DNA of 64,000 nucleotides from Enterobacter chuandaensis (lineage in GTDB: Bacteria; Pseudomonadota; Gammaproteobacteria; Enterobacterales; Enterobacteriaceae), in assembly GCF_003594915.1 (NCBI RefSeq), contig NZ_QZCS01000006.1, forward strand, positions 1 through 64,000, given 5' to 3'. Within the stretch, counting starts at the first letter, position 1, and each line of letters begins with the position of its first letter. Both the position numbers and the translations under genes were made by a program. Below are positions 32,628 through 45,105 of the stretch, one piece after another. A model generated the notes under the pieces. That model saw only the letters and a list, made by a program, of their open reading frames with translations, made no database searches and was not told where the DNA came from.

Positions 32628-33422
32628 ATGGCTATCTCTATTAAGACACCTGAAGAAATTGAAAAGATGCGCGTCGCCGGTCGTCTGGCCGCGGAAGTGC
32701 TGGAAATGATCGAGCCGTTCGTGAAACCGGGCGTCAGCACCGGCGAACTGGATCGCATCTGTAACGACTATATCGTCAACGAGCAGCACGCGGTTTCCGC
32801 CTGTCTCGGCTACCACGGCTTCCCGAAATCCGTCTGCATTTCTATTAATGAAGTGGTTTGCCACGGTATTCCGGACGACGAAAAACTGCTGAAAGACGGC
32901 GACATCGTCAATATCGACGTGACCGTCATTAAAGACGAGTACCACGGTGACACCTCGAAGATGTTCATCGTTGGCAAACCAACGATTCTGGGCGAGCGTC
33001 TGTGCAAAGTGACGCAAGAGAGCCTGTACCTGGCGCTGAAAATGGTTAAGCCGGGTATTCGCCTGCGCACCATCGGTGCGGCAATCCAGAAGTTTGTGGA
33101 AGCGGAAGGTTTCTCCGTGGTGCGCGAATACTGCGGTCACGGCATTGGCCGCGTCTTCCATGAAGAACCACAGGTTCTGCACTATGATGCCGATGACGGC
33201 GGCGTAGTGCTACAAAAAGGCATGACCTTCACCATCGAACCGATGGTCAACGCCGGTGACTACCGCATCCGCACCATGAAAGACGGCTGGACGGTGAAAA
33301 CCAAAGACAGAAGCTTGTCTGCCCAGTACGAGCATACTATTGTGGTAACGGACAACGGCTGCGAAATTATGACGTTGCGCAAGGATGACACCATCCCGGC
33401 GATACTGACGAACATTGAGTGA
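32628..33422 (+). CDS. map: Type I methionine aminopeptidase
   Basis: Removes initiator methionine from nascent proteins; essential. The 264-residue pita-bread-fold enzyme has the family length and the five metal ligands in context: the two aspartates in NIDVTVIKDEYHGDTSKMF, the histidine in the GHGIGRVFHEEP region, and glutamates in TIEPM and YEHTIVV. It is divergent from rpsB, and the 322 bp between them hold the promoters of both genes. A terminator separates it from glnD. Confidence 0.98.
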   Translation: MAISIKTPEEIEKMRVAGRLAAEVLEMIEPFVKPGVSTGELDRICNDYIVNEQHAVSACLGYHGFPKSVCISINEVVCHGIPDDEKLLKDGDIVNIDVTVIKDEYHGDTSKMFIVGKPTILGERLCKVTQESLYLALKMVKPGIRLRTIGAAIQKFVEAEGFSVVREYCGHGIGRVFHEEPQVLHYDADDGGVVLQKGMTFTIEPMVNAGDYRIRTMKDGWTVKTKDRSLSAQYEHTIVVTDNGCEIMTLRKDDTIPAILTNIE

Positions 33423-33425
33423 TAA

Positions 33426-36161
<2,736 letters not shown>

Positions 36162-36193
36162 CGTGTTTTTTAGTGAAATGGAAAGAGTAAACA

Positions 36194-37018
36194 ATGCAGC
36201 AGTTACAGAACGTTATTGAGTCCGCTTTTGAGCGTCGCGCCGAGATCACCCCGGCAAATGTGGATACCGTGACCCGTGAAGCGGTAAACCAGGTTATTTC
36301 CCTGCTGGATTCCGGCGCCCTGCGCGTGGCAGAAAAAATCGACGGTCAGTGGGTCACTCATCAATGGCTGAAGAAAGCCGTGCTGCTCTCTTTCCGTATC
36401 AACGATAACCAGGTTATCGACGGAGCAGAAAGCCGCTACTTCGATAAAGTACCAATGAAATTCGCGGATTACGATGAAGCGCGTTTTCAGAAAGAAGGCT
36501 TCCGCGTGGTACCACCAGCGGCGGTTCGTCAGGGCGCGTTCATCTCACGCAACACCGTACTGATGCCATCCTATGTAAACATCGGTGCATACGTTGACGA
36601 AGGTACCATGGTTGATACCTGGGCAACCGTCGGCTCCTGCGCGCAGATTGGTAAAAACGTTCACCTGTCCGGCGGTGTCGGCATCGGTGGCGTTCTGGAG
36701 CCACTGCAGGCTAACCCGACCATCATTGAAGACAACTGCTTCATCGGCGCACGTTCTGAAGTGGTGGAAGGCGTGATCGTGGAAGAAGGCTCCGTGATCT
36801 CTATGGGCGTTTACATCGGCCAGAGCACCCGTATTTACGACCGCGAAACCGGCGAAGTGCACTACGGTCGCGTTCCTGCGGGCTCCGTGGTCGTTTCCGG
36901 TAACCTGCCATCAAAAGACGGTAAATACAGCCTGTACTGTGCGGTGATCGTGAAGAAAGTAGATGCGAAAACCCGCGGTAAAGTGGGCATCAACGAACTG
37001 CTGCGCACTATCGACTAA
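36194..37018 (+). CDS. dapD: Tetrahydrodipicolinate N-succinyltransferase DapD
   Basis: Succinylates tetrahydrodipicolinate in lysine and diaminopimelate synthesis. The 274-residue protein has an N-terminal helical domain (about 1-100). A left-handed beta-helix of hexapeptide repeats follows, with the [11 protein letters not shown] loop and a short C-terminal domain. Length equals E. coli DapD. The stop codon overlaps the stop of the convergent gene at 37015 by 3 bp. Confidence 0.98.
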   Translation: MQQLQNVIESAFERRAEITPANVDTVTREAVNQVISLLDSGALRVAEKIDGQWVTHQWLKKAVLLSFRINDNQVIDGAESRYFDKVPMKFADYDEARFQKEGFRVVPPAAVRQGAFISRNTVLMPSYVNIGAYVDEGTMVDTWATVGSCAQIGKNVHLSGGVGIGGVLEPLQANPTIIEDNCFIGARSEVVEGVIVEEGSVISMGVYIGQSTRIYDRETGEVHYGRVPAGSVVVSGNLPSKDGKYSLYCAVIVKKVDAKTRGKVGINELLRTID

Positions 37019-37647
37019 TCCCCGACGCGTTGATAAACCGGGACCCGCCTGTGCGTCCCGGTATAATCATCAAAGACGTCCGTTTCCGCTGTCGCGATCG
37101 CCATTCCCTTTTTTCGCAACCCTGCGATATCCGCCGCTATACGCTGGCTGCCCAGCCAGAACAGCCCGTCGAGAGCCGTCACAGCCAGACCCGACTCCAG
37201 CGCCAGCTTCAGTCGCTCACGCGGCGCTTTTACCTCTTTGGCAATCTGCCGGAAAGGCTCTGCCGTCAGCCCGGTGGGATCGATCCGTCGAATGCGGGTA
37301 CTCATACGGTACTGAAAAGCCTCGGGAATCGCATTAAGATCGGCTTTCAGGCTGTACACGCAGCCAAAGCGCTTACCGTTAAAGATGACGTTCTTCTGGT
37401 TTAGCTGAAACTCATCGCGCAGCCCGGCGATAAGCTGCGGGGCGCGGGTCAGTACCAGTCGGAACGGCAGTTCGAAGCTGGTGACATAATCCACGTTCAG
37501 CAAGGCAATACGTAAACGCTCTTCCGCACCCGCCTTTAACTGGCGGCACTCTGCGGCAACTTCTGCCCACTGGTGCGTGAGCCTTGGGCTCTCCTCGGCG
37601 GCACCAAAGCTGTATTTTTCAATTTGATAATCAATGCGTCCTGACAT
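37015..37647 (-). CDS. Unrecognised protein with a C-terminal winged-helix-like domain
   Basis: I do not recognise this 210-residue protein. It has no signal peptide or membrane segment. The N-terminal 130 residues are mixed alpha/beta and rich in charged residues. The last 65 resemble helix-turn-helix domains of the HTH_39 kind: a helix around [20 protein letters not shown], then [10 protein letters not shown] and a beta-hairpin ending VPVYQRV. It occupies the place of yaeI (a phosphodiesterase gene) in E. coli and converges on dapD with overlapping stops. The ATG at 37647 is preceded by GGGGAT. Coding is supported by length and typical codon use; function is unknown. Confidence 0.72.
   Translation of the reverse strand: MSGRIDYQIEKYSFGAAEESPRLTHQWAEVAAECRQLKAGAEERLRIALLNVDYVTSFELPFRLVLTRAPQLIAGLRDEFQLNQKNVIFNGKRFGCVYSLKADLNAIPEAFQYRMSTRIRRIDPTGLTAEPFRQIAKEVKAPRERLKLALESGLAVTALDGLFWLGSQRIAADIAGLRKKGMAIATAETDVFDDYTGTHRRVPVYQRVGD
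37037..37062. terminator. Hairpin at the dapD convergent junction
   Basis: ACCGGGAC / GTCCCGGT (37037-37044 and 37055-37062) forms a perfect 8-bp stem with a 10-nt loop just after dapD and inside the last codons of the opposing gene. T-rich sequence after it is short, so termination strength is uncertain. Confidence 0.55.
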
Positions 37648-37969
37648 GTCATTATCCCCGCGGGCTACGCTTTTGTGCGATAACTTTGCCTCATTTCCTC
37701 GCTTTTGAATACCCGTCTCGCTCGCCTTTTCCCGCGGCTATCGTGATACTGCGTTAGCGTTGTGAGGGGAGATTCATGTATTCCATGGATTTCCGCTTGA
37801 CGTAGTGGTTAAAAACAACAATAAACGAGTGGGGGCAATGCACCTTCCCTGCCCGGTAATTTCAGTGAAATGTAATCAGGATCGACCCCGCTTTTTTTGT
37901 ATATGAGGGTGGCAAAAAGGAATTTTTTCATTAATTATTCAAAGGTTATGTTGAGATAAGGGTACCGCT
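37648..37969. other. 322-bp intergenic region upstream of yaeH
   Basis: No conserved gene is seen. It must hold the yaeH promoter and the promoter of the minus-strand gene ending at 37015. The only small open frame with a strong ribosome site is a 9-codon frame at 37776-37805 (MYSMDFRLT), preceded by GAGGGGA. The right half is A/T-rich. Confidence 0.6.
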
Positions 37970-38359
37970 ATGTACGATAATCTGAAAAGTCTGGGCATTA
38001 CCAATCCTGATGAAATCGATCGTTACAGCCTTCGCCAGGAAGCCAACAACGACATTCTAAAAATCTATTTTCACAAGGATAAAGGAGAGTTTTTCGCCAA
38101 GAGCGTGAAGTTTAAATATCCACGCCAGCGTAAGACCGTCGTCGCTGACGGCGTAGGACAAGGGTACAAAGAGGTGCAGGAAATCAGCCCTAACCTGCGT
38201 TATGTGATCGATGAGCTCGATCAGATTTGCCAGCGCGATCGCACTGAAGTCGATCTCAAACGTAAGATCCTCGATGATTTGCGTCATCTTGAAAGCGTTG
38301 TCACCAACAAGATCAGCGAGATTGAAGCGGATCTTGAGAAATTAACGCGCAATAAATAA
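37970..38359 (+). CDS. yaeH: DUF3461 family protein YaeH
   Basis: Conserved 129-residue cytoplasmic protein with unknown function. The sequence is nearly identical to E. coli YaeH ([20 protein letters not shown]). The C-terminal half is strongly charged and predicted helical ([18 protein letters not shown]), which suggests a coiled coil. No catalytic motif is visible. A REP-like repeat lies directly after its stop, then cdaR converges. Confidence 0.93.
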   Translation: MYDNLKSLGITNPDEIDRYSLRQEANNDILKIYFHKDKGEFFAKSVKFKYPRQRKTVVADGVGQGYKEVQEISPNLRYVIDELDQICQRDRTEVDLKRKILDDLRHLESVVTNKISEIEADLEKLTRNK

Positions 38360-38365
38360 GTTAGG

Positions 38366-38410
38366 TGCGGCCTGATCCCCTCACCCCGACCCTCTCCCAC
38401 AGGGAGAGGG
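38366..38410 (+). repeat. REP-like palindromic repeat, copy 1
   Basis: GTGCGGCCTGAT is followed by CCCCTCACCCCGACCCTC and a perfect 9-bp hairpin CCCTCTCCC / GGGAGAGGG (38390-38398 and 38402-38410, loop ACA). Near-identical copies occur at 48392-48437 and, inverted, at 62446-62491. It sits between the convergent genes yaeH and cdaR. Confidence 0.85.
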
Positions 38411-38428
38411 TGAAAACCGCACACAGCA

Positions 38429-39586
38429 TCATCTCTGCTCGTCCAGCTGCAGCGCCACGTACAGCAGCAGCCTGTCGTCAAAGTTTCCCAAATCCAGCCC
38501 CGTCAGCTCCGAAATTCGGTTTAGCCGGTACTCAAGCGTATTGCGGTGAATAAACAGCGCTTTTGAGGTCGCCAGCGGCTGCACGTTATGGCGGAACCAC
38601 GCCTGCAGCGTCCGGCGCAGCAAGCCGTTGTTGTCCATCGCTTTCAGGCGCGCTAACGGACGCGCCAGCTCATTGGCCTGCCAGCCGCCACGCAGACTGT
38701 CGAGCAGCACCGGCAGCATCAGATCCTGGTAGAAATAACTGCGGCTCTCGGGCATCCGCTGCTTGCCCACCATCATGGTGGTGCGCGCAGTGCGCCAGGA
38801 GCGGGCGATGCTGCCCGGCCCGGTAAAGTAATTGCCCAGCGCAACGCGAAAACGCAGCTGACCATTCTCCTTCATCCGGGAGATCAGCAGCTCCACGCGG
38901 CGACGATGATCCTCCGCATCCCAGCGGCCAAACGCATTGAGCGCCGGTTTGAGCACCACCATTTCCGTAAGCGAGACGATCGCCACCAGGTTGTCGCGCT
39001 CCGGCGTCGCCAGCGCATTTTGCAGCTGCTGCAGCTCAGCCATCGCGCTGTCAACGCCAAGCTGGCCGCTGTCGACCTCAATCACCGCCACCACGCGCGG
39101 CTGGTTGAGATCGATCCCCAGACGCTGCGCCCATTCGCTGAGTGCAGGCGTATGCTCTTCCGCCTGTATCAGGTTCATTACCAGCTCTTCGCGTAAACGG
39201 CTGTCCTGGGCAAGCAGGTGCATCAGGCGCGACTGCTCCAGCATCATTTCCGCCGTCATACAGACCAGCTCGCCGTATTTCCGCAGGGATTCCGGTTCAC
39301 CCGTCAGGCCGATAACGCCAACAATTTCCCCTTCCAGACGCAGCGGCAGGTTGATCCCCTGGCGTACGCCGTGCAGGTGTTTCGCTACCGCATCATCAAT
39401 ATCGACCACGCGCCCCTGAGAGAGCACCAGCAGCGCACCTTCGTGCAATTCACCAATACGCTCGCGATCGCCGCTGCCAATAATGCGCCCGCGGGCATCC
39501 ATTACGTTGATATTGGTATCAATGATGCGCATAGTGCGCGCCACAATATCCTGCGCCATTTTGGTATCAAGATGCCAGCCAGCCAT
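38429..39586 (-). CDS. cdaR: Sugar diacid utilisation regulator CdaR
   Basis: Transcription activator of glucarate, galactarate and glycerate utilisation genes. The 385-residue protein begins MAGWHLDTKMAQDIVARTM and has the N-terminal diacid-recognition domain (about 1-135). A GGDEF-like middle region and a PucR-type C-terminal helix-turn-helix (LFIHRNTLEYRLNRI) follow. Start 39586 equals E. coli; the open frame extends to 39655 without conserved residues. The target operons are not in this window. Confidence 0.95.
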   Translation of the reverse strand: MAGWHLDTKMAQDIVARTMRIIDTNINVMDARGRIIGSGDRERIGELHEGALLVLSQGRVVDIDDAVAKHLHGVRQGINLPLRLEGEIVGVIGLTGEPESLRKYGELVCMTAEMMLEQSRLMHLLAQDSRLREELVMNLIQAEEHTPALSEWAQRLGIDLNQPRVVAVIEVDSGQLGVDSAMAELQQLQNALATPERDNLVAIVSLTEMVVLKPALNAFGRWDAEDHRRRVELLISRMKENGQLRFRVALGNYFTGPGSIARSWRTARTTMMVGKQRMPESRSYFYQDLMLPVLLDSLRGGWQANELARPLARLKAMDNNGLLRRTLQAWFRHNVQPLATSKALFIHRNTLEYRLNRISELTGLDLGNFDDRLLLYVALQLDEQR

Positions 39587-39703
39587 GTAACCCTCCTGTG
39601 AGCAGAGCTCAAGCATAGGGAAGTTCAGCAACGACTGCATTGTGCGAATGCACAAAGTGATAAGGGGAAGTATGGAGTTGCGGTAGGGGTCACAGAAACG
39701 AGA

Positions 39704-39725
39704 AAGCCCCTGCGTACAGGGGCTT
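39704..39725 (-). terminator. Rho-independent terminator after degP
   Basis: AGCCCCTG / CAGGGGCT (39705-39712 and 39717-39724) with loop CGTA is followed on the minus strand by TTCTCGTTT. Confidence 0.83.
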
Positions 39726-39732
39726 AAGAGGA

Positions 39733-41169
39733 TTACTGCATCAACAGGTAGATTGAGGTGTCACCACGCTGGATATTCAGTGCCAGCACGGACGGTTTGC
39801 TGTCGAGAATTTTGCGCAGTTCAGCGATGTTTTTCACCGGCTGTTGGTTAGCCCCCATGATCACATCACCTTTTTTCAGGCCGATACGGGCAGCCGGGCT
39901 GTTCGCCTTCACGTTGTTCACCACCACGCCTTTGTCCTGGCCCTTGTTGCTCATCTCAGCCCCTTCAATACCGCTGAAGATAGTGCTGGAATCCACCTGA
40001 TTCTGGCTGCTCTGCTGCAGTTCCAGGCTCACGTTAACCGGTTTACCGTCACGCAGCAGGCCGAGGGTCACTTTGCTGCCAATCGGCATAGAACCCACTT
40101 CCGCGCGCAGGGCAGCAAAGCTGCTGATCGGCTTACCGTTCAGGGAGGTGATCACATCCCCCGCTTTAATGCCTGCTTTCGCCGCTGAGGAGTTCGGCAT
40201 AACCTGGCTGACGAACGCACCGCGCTGCGCATCCACCTTCATTGCTTTTGCCAGCTCGGAGTTCAGCTCGGTCCCCATAATACCCAGCTCACCGCGTTTC
40301 ACCTGGCCGTACTGCACCATCTGAGCAGTCAGGTTTTTCACCATGTTGCTCGGGATAGCAAAGCCGATACCGATGTTGCCGCCGTCCGGTGCCAGGATTG
40401 CGGTGTTGATACCGATCAGCTCGCCGTTCAGGTTCACCAGCGCACCGCCAGAGTTACCGCGGTTAATGGCCGCATCCGTCTGGATGAAGTTTTCATAGTT
40501 TTCCGCATTCAGGCCGCTACGGCCCAGCGCAGAGACGATACCGGAGGTCACGGTTTCGCCCAGACCGAACGGGTTACCGATAGCGACGGTGTAATCACCC
40601 ACGCGCAGCGCATCGGAGTCGGCAATTTTAATCGCCGTCAGGTTTTTCGGATCCTGAATCTGGATCAGCGCGATGTCGGAGCGTGGGTCTTTACCCACCA
40701 CTTTGGCGTCGAACTTACGGCCATCGCTCAGCTGAACCTTAATGCTGTTCGCGTTATCAACAACGTGGTTGTTGGTCACGACGTAGCCTTTCGCCGCATC
40801 AATAATCACCCCTGAACCAAGCGCCATGAATTTCTGCTGTTGGCCGCCGCCCTGGCTGTCATCCCCGGCACCACCGCCCTGACAGAACGGGGAACTCTGG
40901 AATGGCGAACCGTCCTGGCAGAACGGTGAATTATCACCAAAGAACTGCTGGAAGTTACGCGGCATACGCGGCGTATTGACGGTCGTGCTACCTTCAACGT
41001 TAATACTCACCACCGATGGCATCACTTTTTCGAGCATCGGTGCCAGGCTTGGCATCTGCTGCGCGGTTGCTGCCGACGACGCGGTCTCGGCTGCAGTAGC
41101 AGTCAGAGGAGACAGCGCTAAACCTAAACTCAGAGCCAGTGCACTCATTGCTAATGTGGTTTTTTTCAT
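39733..41169 (-). CDS. degP: Periplasmic serine endoprotease DegP (HtrA)
   Basis: Heat-shock protease and chaperone that degrades misfolded periplasmic and outer-membrane proteins. The 478-residue precursor has a 26-residue signal peptide (MKKTTLAMSALALSLGLALS...). The trypsin-like domain has the triad in NNHVVD, SDIALI and RGNSGGAL. Two PDZ domains follow, ending in YLLMQ. A Gln/Gly-rich LA loop with two cysteines precedes the protease core and is a few residues longer than in E. coli. A sigma-E promoter lies upstream. The start at 41169 is chosen over 41178 by homology. Confidence 0.98.
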   Translation of the reverse strand: MKKTTLAMSALALSLGLALSPLTATAAETASSAATAQQMPSLAPMLEKVMPSVVSINVEGSTTVNTPRMPRNFQQFFGDNSPFCQDGSPFQSSPFCQGGGAGDDSQGGGQQQKFMALGSGVIIDAAKGYVVTNNHVVDNANSIKVQLSDGRKFDAKVVGKDPRSDIALIQIQDPKNLTAIKIADSDALRVGDYTVAIGNPFGLGETVTSGIVSALGRSGLNAENYENFIQTDAAINRGNSGGALVNLNGELIGINTAILAPDGGNIGIGFAIPSNMVKNLTAQMVQYGQVKRGELGIMGTELNSELAKAMKVDAQRGAFVSQVMPNSSAAKAGIKAGDVITSLNGKPISSFAALRAEVGSMPIGSKVTLGLLRDGKPVNVSLELQQSSQNQVDSSTIFSGIEGAEMSNKGQDKGVVVNNVKANSPAARIGLKKGDVIMGANQQPVKNIAELRKILDSKPSVLALNIQRGDTSIYLLMQ

Positions 41170-41214
41170 GTTTCTCAATCTCGATTTACAGGTAACGCAA
41201 AATTGCTGTGTAAC

Positions 41215-41242
41215 TCAGATTCATTTTATACCGCTTAGTTCC
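41215..41242 (-). promoter_or_regulatory. Sigma-E promoter of degP
   Basis: On the minus strand GGAACT (41242-41237), a 17-bp spacer and TCTGA (41219-41215) match the sigma-E -35 (GGAACTT) and the -10 used by E. coli degP. The intervening TATAAAATGAA is also close to the E. coli sequence. Confidence 0.8.
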
Positions 41243-41300
41243 GGCCATAAGTTTATGGAAAAGGTAAAAATTTATTGGTCGTCTTTACAAAACTCTGGAA

Positions 41301-42815
41301 TTATTCCACGGCCATGAGCTTGCGGTATTCATCCCAGGCATACAAATCGGTCATGCCGCTGATATAGTCCTGGATTAGACGGCAGCGATAATAATATTCC
41401 ATCACCGGCCACTGGAGTGATTGCCGATCCAGTTTGCCAATCGCTTCGACATACGCCAGCCGATGACGGGTAGAGAGTTTCTGGTAAAGCCGGGATTCGA
41501 TAGGAATTCGCCGCACGCGCTCTTTTTCCACCAGCTCACTGAAGTCGTCCGTCGTCAGGTTGAGCAAGGGAGAATAAATCTCCAGTAACCCACTGATTAC
41601 CCGGTATCCCTGCAGTTCCAGCTGTTCAACGTCAGGATGGCTGAACACATGCCGCATCGCCACATGCTTATAAAGTTCAAGAAGCTGGCTGAAGCTGCTG
41701 TCGTCTTCCAGCAGCGCATGATTGAATTCCCCGCTGAAGATCAGCGGCAAATTATCAATAAAGCGCGAGGCGGCATACGGCACCAGTTTATTTAATGTAT
41801 TGACCCGCAAATACATAAAGAACTGATCTTCCGTACTGCGGCTTAACGTATTTGAGCGCGATTTTTCCCAGGCATTTTCGACAACCTGGGCAAACAGCGA
41901 GCCTTTTTCGTGGTGTCCCCATGCCGCATAAAGATGCTGATAAAGCTCCTCAACGCTGAATATTCTTTTCTCAACGGCATCTTCCAGGTCGGCCACGCAA
42001 TAGGAAATATCGTCAGCGGCTTCCATAATCCACGTCAAAGGGAAGCGGCCGTTTGGCGTCAGGGAAAGTTCTTTACGCAGCCGTTCAATATAGGCCTCTT
42101 CAGAAAGGTAATAGCCCGGCTTTTTCATTAAATAACTGTGGGAGGCAGGCGTCTCCCCCATCCACCATGCGGGGCGGGTATATTTCAGAATGCAGCCGAC
42201 CTGCGCCCAGGTCAGGTTCATGCGCATCAGGGAATGCACCAGCCGGATCCCCTGCGCGTTGCCCTCAAAGTGACAGAGATCCTGGCGCACTTTGCGGCGC
42301 AGATCGTTCAGCCCCTCTTCACCTTCGCGCAGGCGTAAATCGCGCACGATGCAGCGGTCATCACTGAGGGGCTGGCTTACCGCATCCGACGGATAAAGCC
42401 GCTGCTTAAACCAGTCATTGATAGCCGCCTCGCCGAAATGGCCAAAAGGCGGGTTGCCAATGTCGTGCATCAGGCAAGCCATCTCAACGATGCTCTCAAA
42501 AGGGCCCGTCAGCTCATCCAGGCCATAGGTTTCCAGTAAACGTTGCTCTTTAAGGCGGCTTAAAATCTCTTTGGCGATATAACGCCCGACCTGCTGGACT
42601 TCCATGGAGTGGGTTAAGCGTGTGCGCACCGCGGCGTTACGCTCCAGCGGGAACACCTGGGTCTTTTGCTGTAAACGCCGGATGGCGGGCGAGTTAATGA
42701 TCCTGCCGCGATCGCTTTCGAAGATACGCAGGATCTCATGTTCGCTCTTTTCGCCCTGCGGCGAACGGAAACGACGGTGCCAGTTAATTTTGGTACGAAA
42801 ATCGATTGGTGACAT
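41301..42815 (-). CDS. dgt: dGTP triphosphohydrolase Dgt
   Basis: Hydrolyses dGTP to deoxyguanosine and tripolyphosphate, controlling the dGTP pool. The 504-residue HD-domain protein has the metal-binding ThrLeuThrHisSer-type histidine ([16 protein letters not shown]) and the HD pair in [13 protein letters not shown]. The later aspartate lies in [17 protein letters not shown] context ([12 protein letters not shown]). Length matches E. coli. It is divergent from mtnN with an 82-bp promoter region between. Confidence 0.97.
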   Translation of the reverse strand: MSPIDFRTKINWHRRFRSPQGEKSEHEILRIFESDRGRIINSPAIRRLQQKTQVFPLERNAAVRTRLTHSMEVQQVGRYIAKEILSRLKEQRLLETYGLDELTGPFESIVEMACLMHDIGNPPFGHFGEAAINDWFKQRLYPSDAVSQPLSDDRCIVRDLRLREGEEGLNDLRRKVRQDLCHFEGNAQGIRLVHSLMRMNLTWAQVGCILKYTRPAWWMGETPASHSYLMKKPGYYLSEEAYIERLRKELSLTPNGRFPLTWIMEAADDISYCVADLEDAVEKRIFSVEELYQHLYAAWGHHEKGSLFAQVVENAWEKSRSNTLSRSTEDQFFMYLRVNTLNKLVPYAASRFIDNLPLIFSGEFNHALLEDDSSFSQLLELYKHVAMRHVFSHPDVEQLELQGYRVISGLLEIYSPLLNLTTDDFSELVEKERVRRIPIESRLYQKLSTRHRLAYVEAIGKLDRQSLQWPVMEYYYRCRLIQDYISGMTDLYAWDEYRKLMAVE

Positions 42816-42897
42816 GTGCTCCCCCGCGTGAGAATGCGTTTCCCCTTAACCGCATGATAGACTATGCATCTTAACAAGGCACATCGCGAGTAAATCT

Positions 42898-43596
42898 ATG
42901 AAAATCGGCATTATTGGTGCAATGGAAGAAGAAGTTACGCTGCTGCGTGACAAAATTGAGAACCGTCAGACCCTCTCTCTGGGTGGTTGTGAGATCTACA
43001 CCGGCCAGCTGAACGGTGTTGACGTGGCTCTGCTAAAATCAGGCATCGGTAAAGTGGCTGCTGCGCTGGGTGCGACCCTGCTGCTTGAACGCTGCAAGCC
43101 GGACGTGATCGTTAATACCGGCTCTGCGGGCGGCCTGGCGCCGACGCTGAAAGTGGGCGATATCGTTGTCTCCGACGAAGCGCGCTACCACGACGCCGAC
43201 GTCACCGCGTTCGGTTACGAGTACGGCCAGCTTCCCGGCTGCCCGGCAGGGTTCAAAGCTGACGATAAACTGATTGCCGCGGCTGAAACCTGCATTGCTG
43301 AGCTCAATCTCAACGCGGTACGCGGCCTGATTGTCAGCGGTGATGCGTTCATCAATGGTTCCGTCGGTCTGGCGAAAATCCGTCATAACTTCCCGCAGGC
43401 CGTCGCTGTTGAGATGGAAGCCACCGCAATTGCGCACGTTTGCCATAACTTCAGCGTACCGTTCGTGGTGGTGCGCGCCATCTCTGATGTGGCAGACCAG
43501 CAGTCTCACATCAGCTTTGATGAGTTCCTGGTCGTTGCGGCAAAACAGTCCACTGTGATGGTGGAACGCCTGGTGCAGAACCTGGCACGTGGCTAA
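42898..43596 (+). CDS. mtnN: 5'-methylthioadenosine/S-adenosylhomocysteine nucleosidase MtnN (Pfs)
   Basis: Cleaves adenine from MTA, S-adenosylhomocysteine and 5'-deoxyadenosine, feeding methionine salvage and the AI-2 precursor pathway. The 232-residue protein has E12 in GAMEEEV, a methionine-glutamate pair in [12 protein letters not shown] and the catalytic aspartate in [12 protein letters not shown]. btuF starts 8 bp before the mtnN stop, so the two are translationally coupled as in E. coli. Confidence 0.98.
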   Translation: MKIGIIGAMEEEVTLLRDKIENRQTLSLGGCEIYTGQLNGVDVALLKSGIGKVAAALGATLLLERCKPDVIVNTGSAGGLAPTLKVGDIVVSDEARYHDADVTAFGYEYGQLPGCPAGFKADDKLIAAAETCIAELNLNAVRGLIVSGDAFINGSVGLAKIRHNFPQAVAVEMEATAIAHVCHNFSVPFVVVRAISDVADQQSHISFDEFLVVAAKQSTVMVERLVQNLARG

Positions 43597-44389
43597 ACAG
43601 TCCCTCAGGGCGCTGGTCGCCCTGCTCCTCCTCGCACCGGCGTGGCTGTTCGCCGCGCCGCGTGTGATTACTCTCTCCCCCGCGAATACCGAATTGGCGT
43701 TTGCCGCCGGGATCACCCCCGTTGGCGTCAGCAGCTTTTCGGATTCCCCCCCGCAGGCGGCCGACATTGAGCAAGTAGCAACCTGGCAAGGGATGAATCT
43801 TGAGCGCATCGTGGCGCTTAAACCGGATCTCGTGCTGGCCTGGCGCGGCGGTAACGCCGAGCGGCAGGTCAACCAGCTTACCTCGCTTGGCATCAAGGTC
43901 ATGTGGGTTGACGCCGTAAGCATTGAGCAGGTCGCTCAGGCGCTGCGCGCCCTGGCACCTTATAGCCCCACGCCGAAAAAGGCCGAGGCTGCGGCGAAGC
44001 AGATGCTCAGTGACTACGCCGCGCTGAAAGCCCGATACGATACCCCTGTTAAAAAGCGCATCTTCCTGCAGTTTGGCAGCCAGCCGCTATTCACCACCGG
44101 TAAAGGCTCCATTCAGAATCAGGTCCTGGAAGTGTGCGGCGGAGAAAATATCTTTGCTGCCAGTCGGGTGCCGTGGCCTCAGGTGAGCCGCGAGCAGGTT
44201 CTGGCGCGCCAGCCGCAGGCCATCGTCGTGGTCGGAAGTGCGAGCGAAATTCCTAAAATTGAACAATTCTGGCAAAGCCAGCTAAAAATTCCGGTGATCC
44301 CGCTCAACGGCGACTGGTTTGAACGCGCCAGCCCGCGTATTATCCTCGCCGCAAAACAGCTCTGTGCCGCCCTGGCAGAGGGTCATTAA
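43589..44389 (+). CDS. btuF: Vitamin B12-binding periplasmic protein BtuF
   Basis: Delivers cobalamin to the BtuCD importer. The 266-residue precursor starts with GTG ([17 protein letters not shown]) inside the end of mtnN. A signal peptide of about 22 residues is followed by the class III binding-protein fold, opening with the [19 protein letters not shown] segment. The pair of cysteines and the [12 protein letters not shown] region are conserved. btuC and btuD are not in the window; in E. coli they are also elsewhere. Confidence 0.96.
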   Translation: MAKQSLRALVALLLLAPAWLFAAPRVITLSPANTELAFAAGITPVGVSSFSDSPPQAADIEQVATWQGMNLERIVALKPDLVLAWRGGNAERQVNQLTSLGIKVMWVDAVSIEQVAQALRALAPYSPTPKKAEAAAKQMLSDYAALKARYDTPVKKRIFLQFGSQPLFTTGKGSIQNQVLEVCGGENIFAASRVPWPQVSREQVLARQPQAIVVVGSASEIPKIEQFWQSQLKIPVIPLNGDWFERASPRIILAAKQLCAALAEGH

Positions 44390-44410
44390 CATACGTTCGA
44401 GGATTTAACG

Positions 44411-45034
44411 ATGCTCGTTTATTGGCTGGATATTCTTGGTACAGCCGTTTTTGCTATCTCCGGCGTCCTGCTCGCCGGAAAACTACGCATGGATCCGTTT
44501 GGCGTGCTGGTGTTGGGCGTGGTGACCGCCGTTGGCGGCGGGACAATTCGCGACATGGCGCTGGCAAATGGCCCGGTATTTTGGGTGAAAGATCCCACCG
44601 ATCTGGTGGTGGCGATGGTGACCTGTCTGTTGACCATCGTGCTGGTTCGCCAGCCTCGCAGACTGCCAAAATGGATATTGCCAGTGCTGGATGCCGTCGG
44701 TCTCGCCGTGTTTGTCGGTATTGGCGTCAATAAGGCGTTTAATGCGGGTACCGGCCCGATGGTAGCGATCTGCATGGGCGTATTGACCGGCGTTGGCGGC
44801 GGGATCATTCGCGATATCCTGGCGCGTGAAGTGCCGATGATCCTGCGGACTGAAATCTATGCCACTGCCTGCATAATTGGCGGGATCGTTCACGCTACGG
44901 CGTACTACACCTTTGCGGTTCCGCTGGAAAATGCGGCCATGCTGGGTATGGTCGTGACGCTGGTGATACGTTTAGCGGCGATACGCTGGCACCTGAAGCT
45001 GCCGACGTTTGCGCTGGATGAGAATGGCAGGTAA
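44411..45034 (+). CDS. yadS: TRIC family cation channel protein YadS
   Basis: Inner-membrane protein of 207 residues with about seven hydrophobic segments. It has two tandem UPF0126 (TRIC) repeats, each with a Gly-rich kinked motif: GGGTIRD near residue 40 and GGGIIRD near 130. Prokaryotic TRIC homologues are trimeric K+ channels, but the physiological role in enterobacteria is not known. It follows btuF by 21 bp in the mtnN-btuF-yadS operon. Confidence 0.93.
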   Translation: MLVYWLDILGTAVFAISGVLLAGKLRMDPFGVLVLGVVTAVGGGTIRDMALANGPVFWVKDPTDLVVAMVTCLLTIVLVRQPRRLPKWILPVLDAVGLAVFVGIGVNKAFNAGTGPMVAICMGVLTGVGGGIIRDILAREVPMILRTEIYATACIIGGIVHATAYYTFAVPLENAAMLGMVVTLVIRLAAIRWHLKLPTFALDENGR

Positions 45035-45039
45035 ATGCA

Positions 45040-45065
45040 AAACGGTAACCACCAGGTTACCGTTT
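45040..45065. terminator. Bidirectional terminator between yadS and erpA
   Basis: AAACGGTAACC / GGTTACCGTTT (45040-45050 and 45055-45065) is a perfect 11-bp stem with loop ACCA, flanked by A and T runs. It serves the convergent genes yadS and erpA. Confidence 0.9.
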
Positions 45066-45105
45066 TTAGCGTTTTGTCGGGATGAGGGCATCAGCCCACC
45101 CCCTC

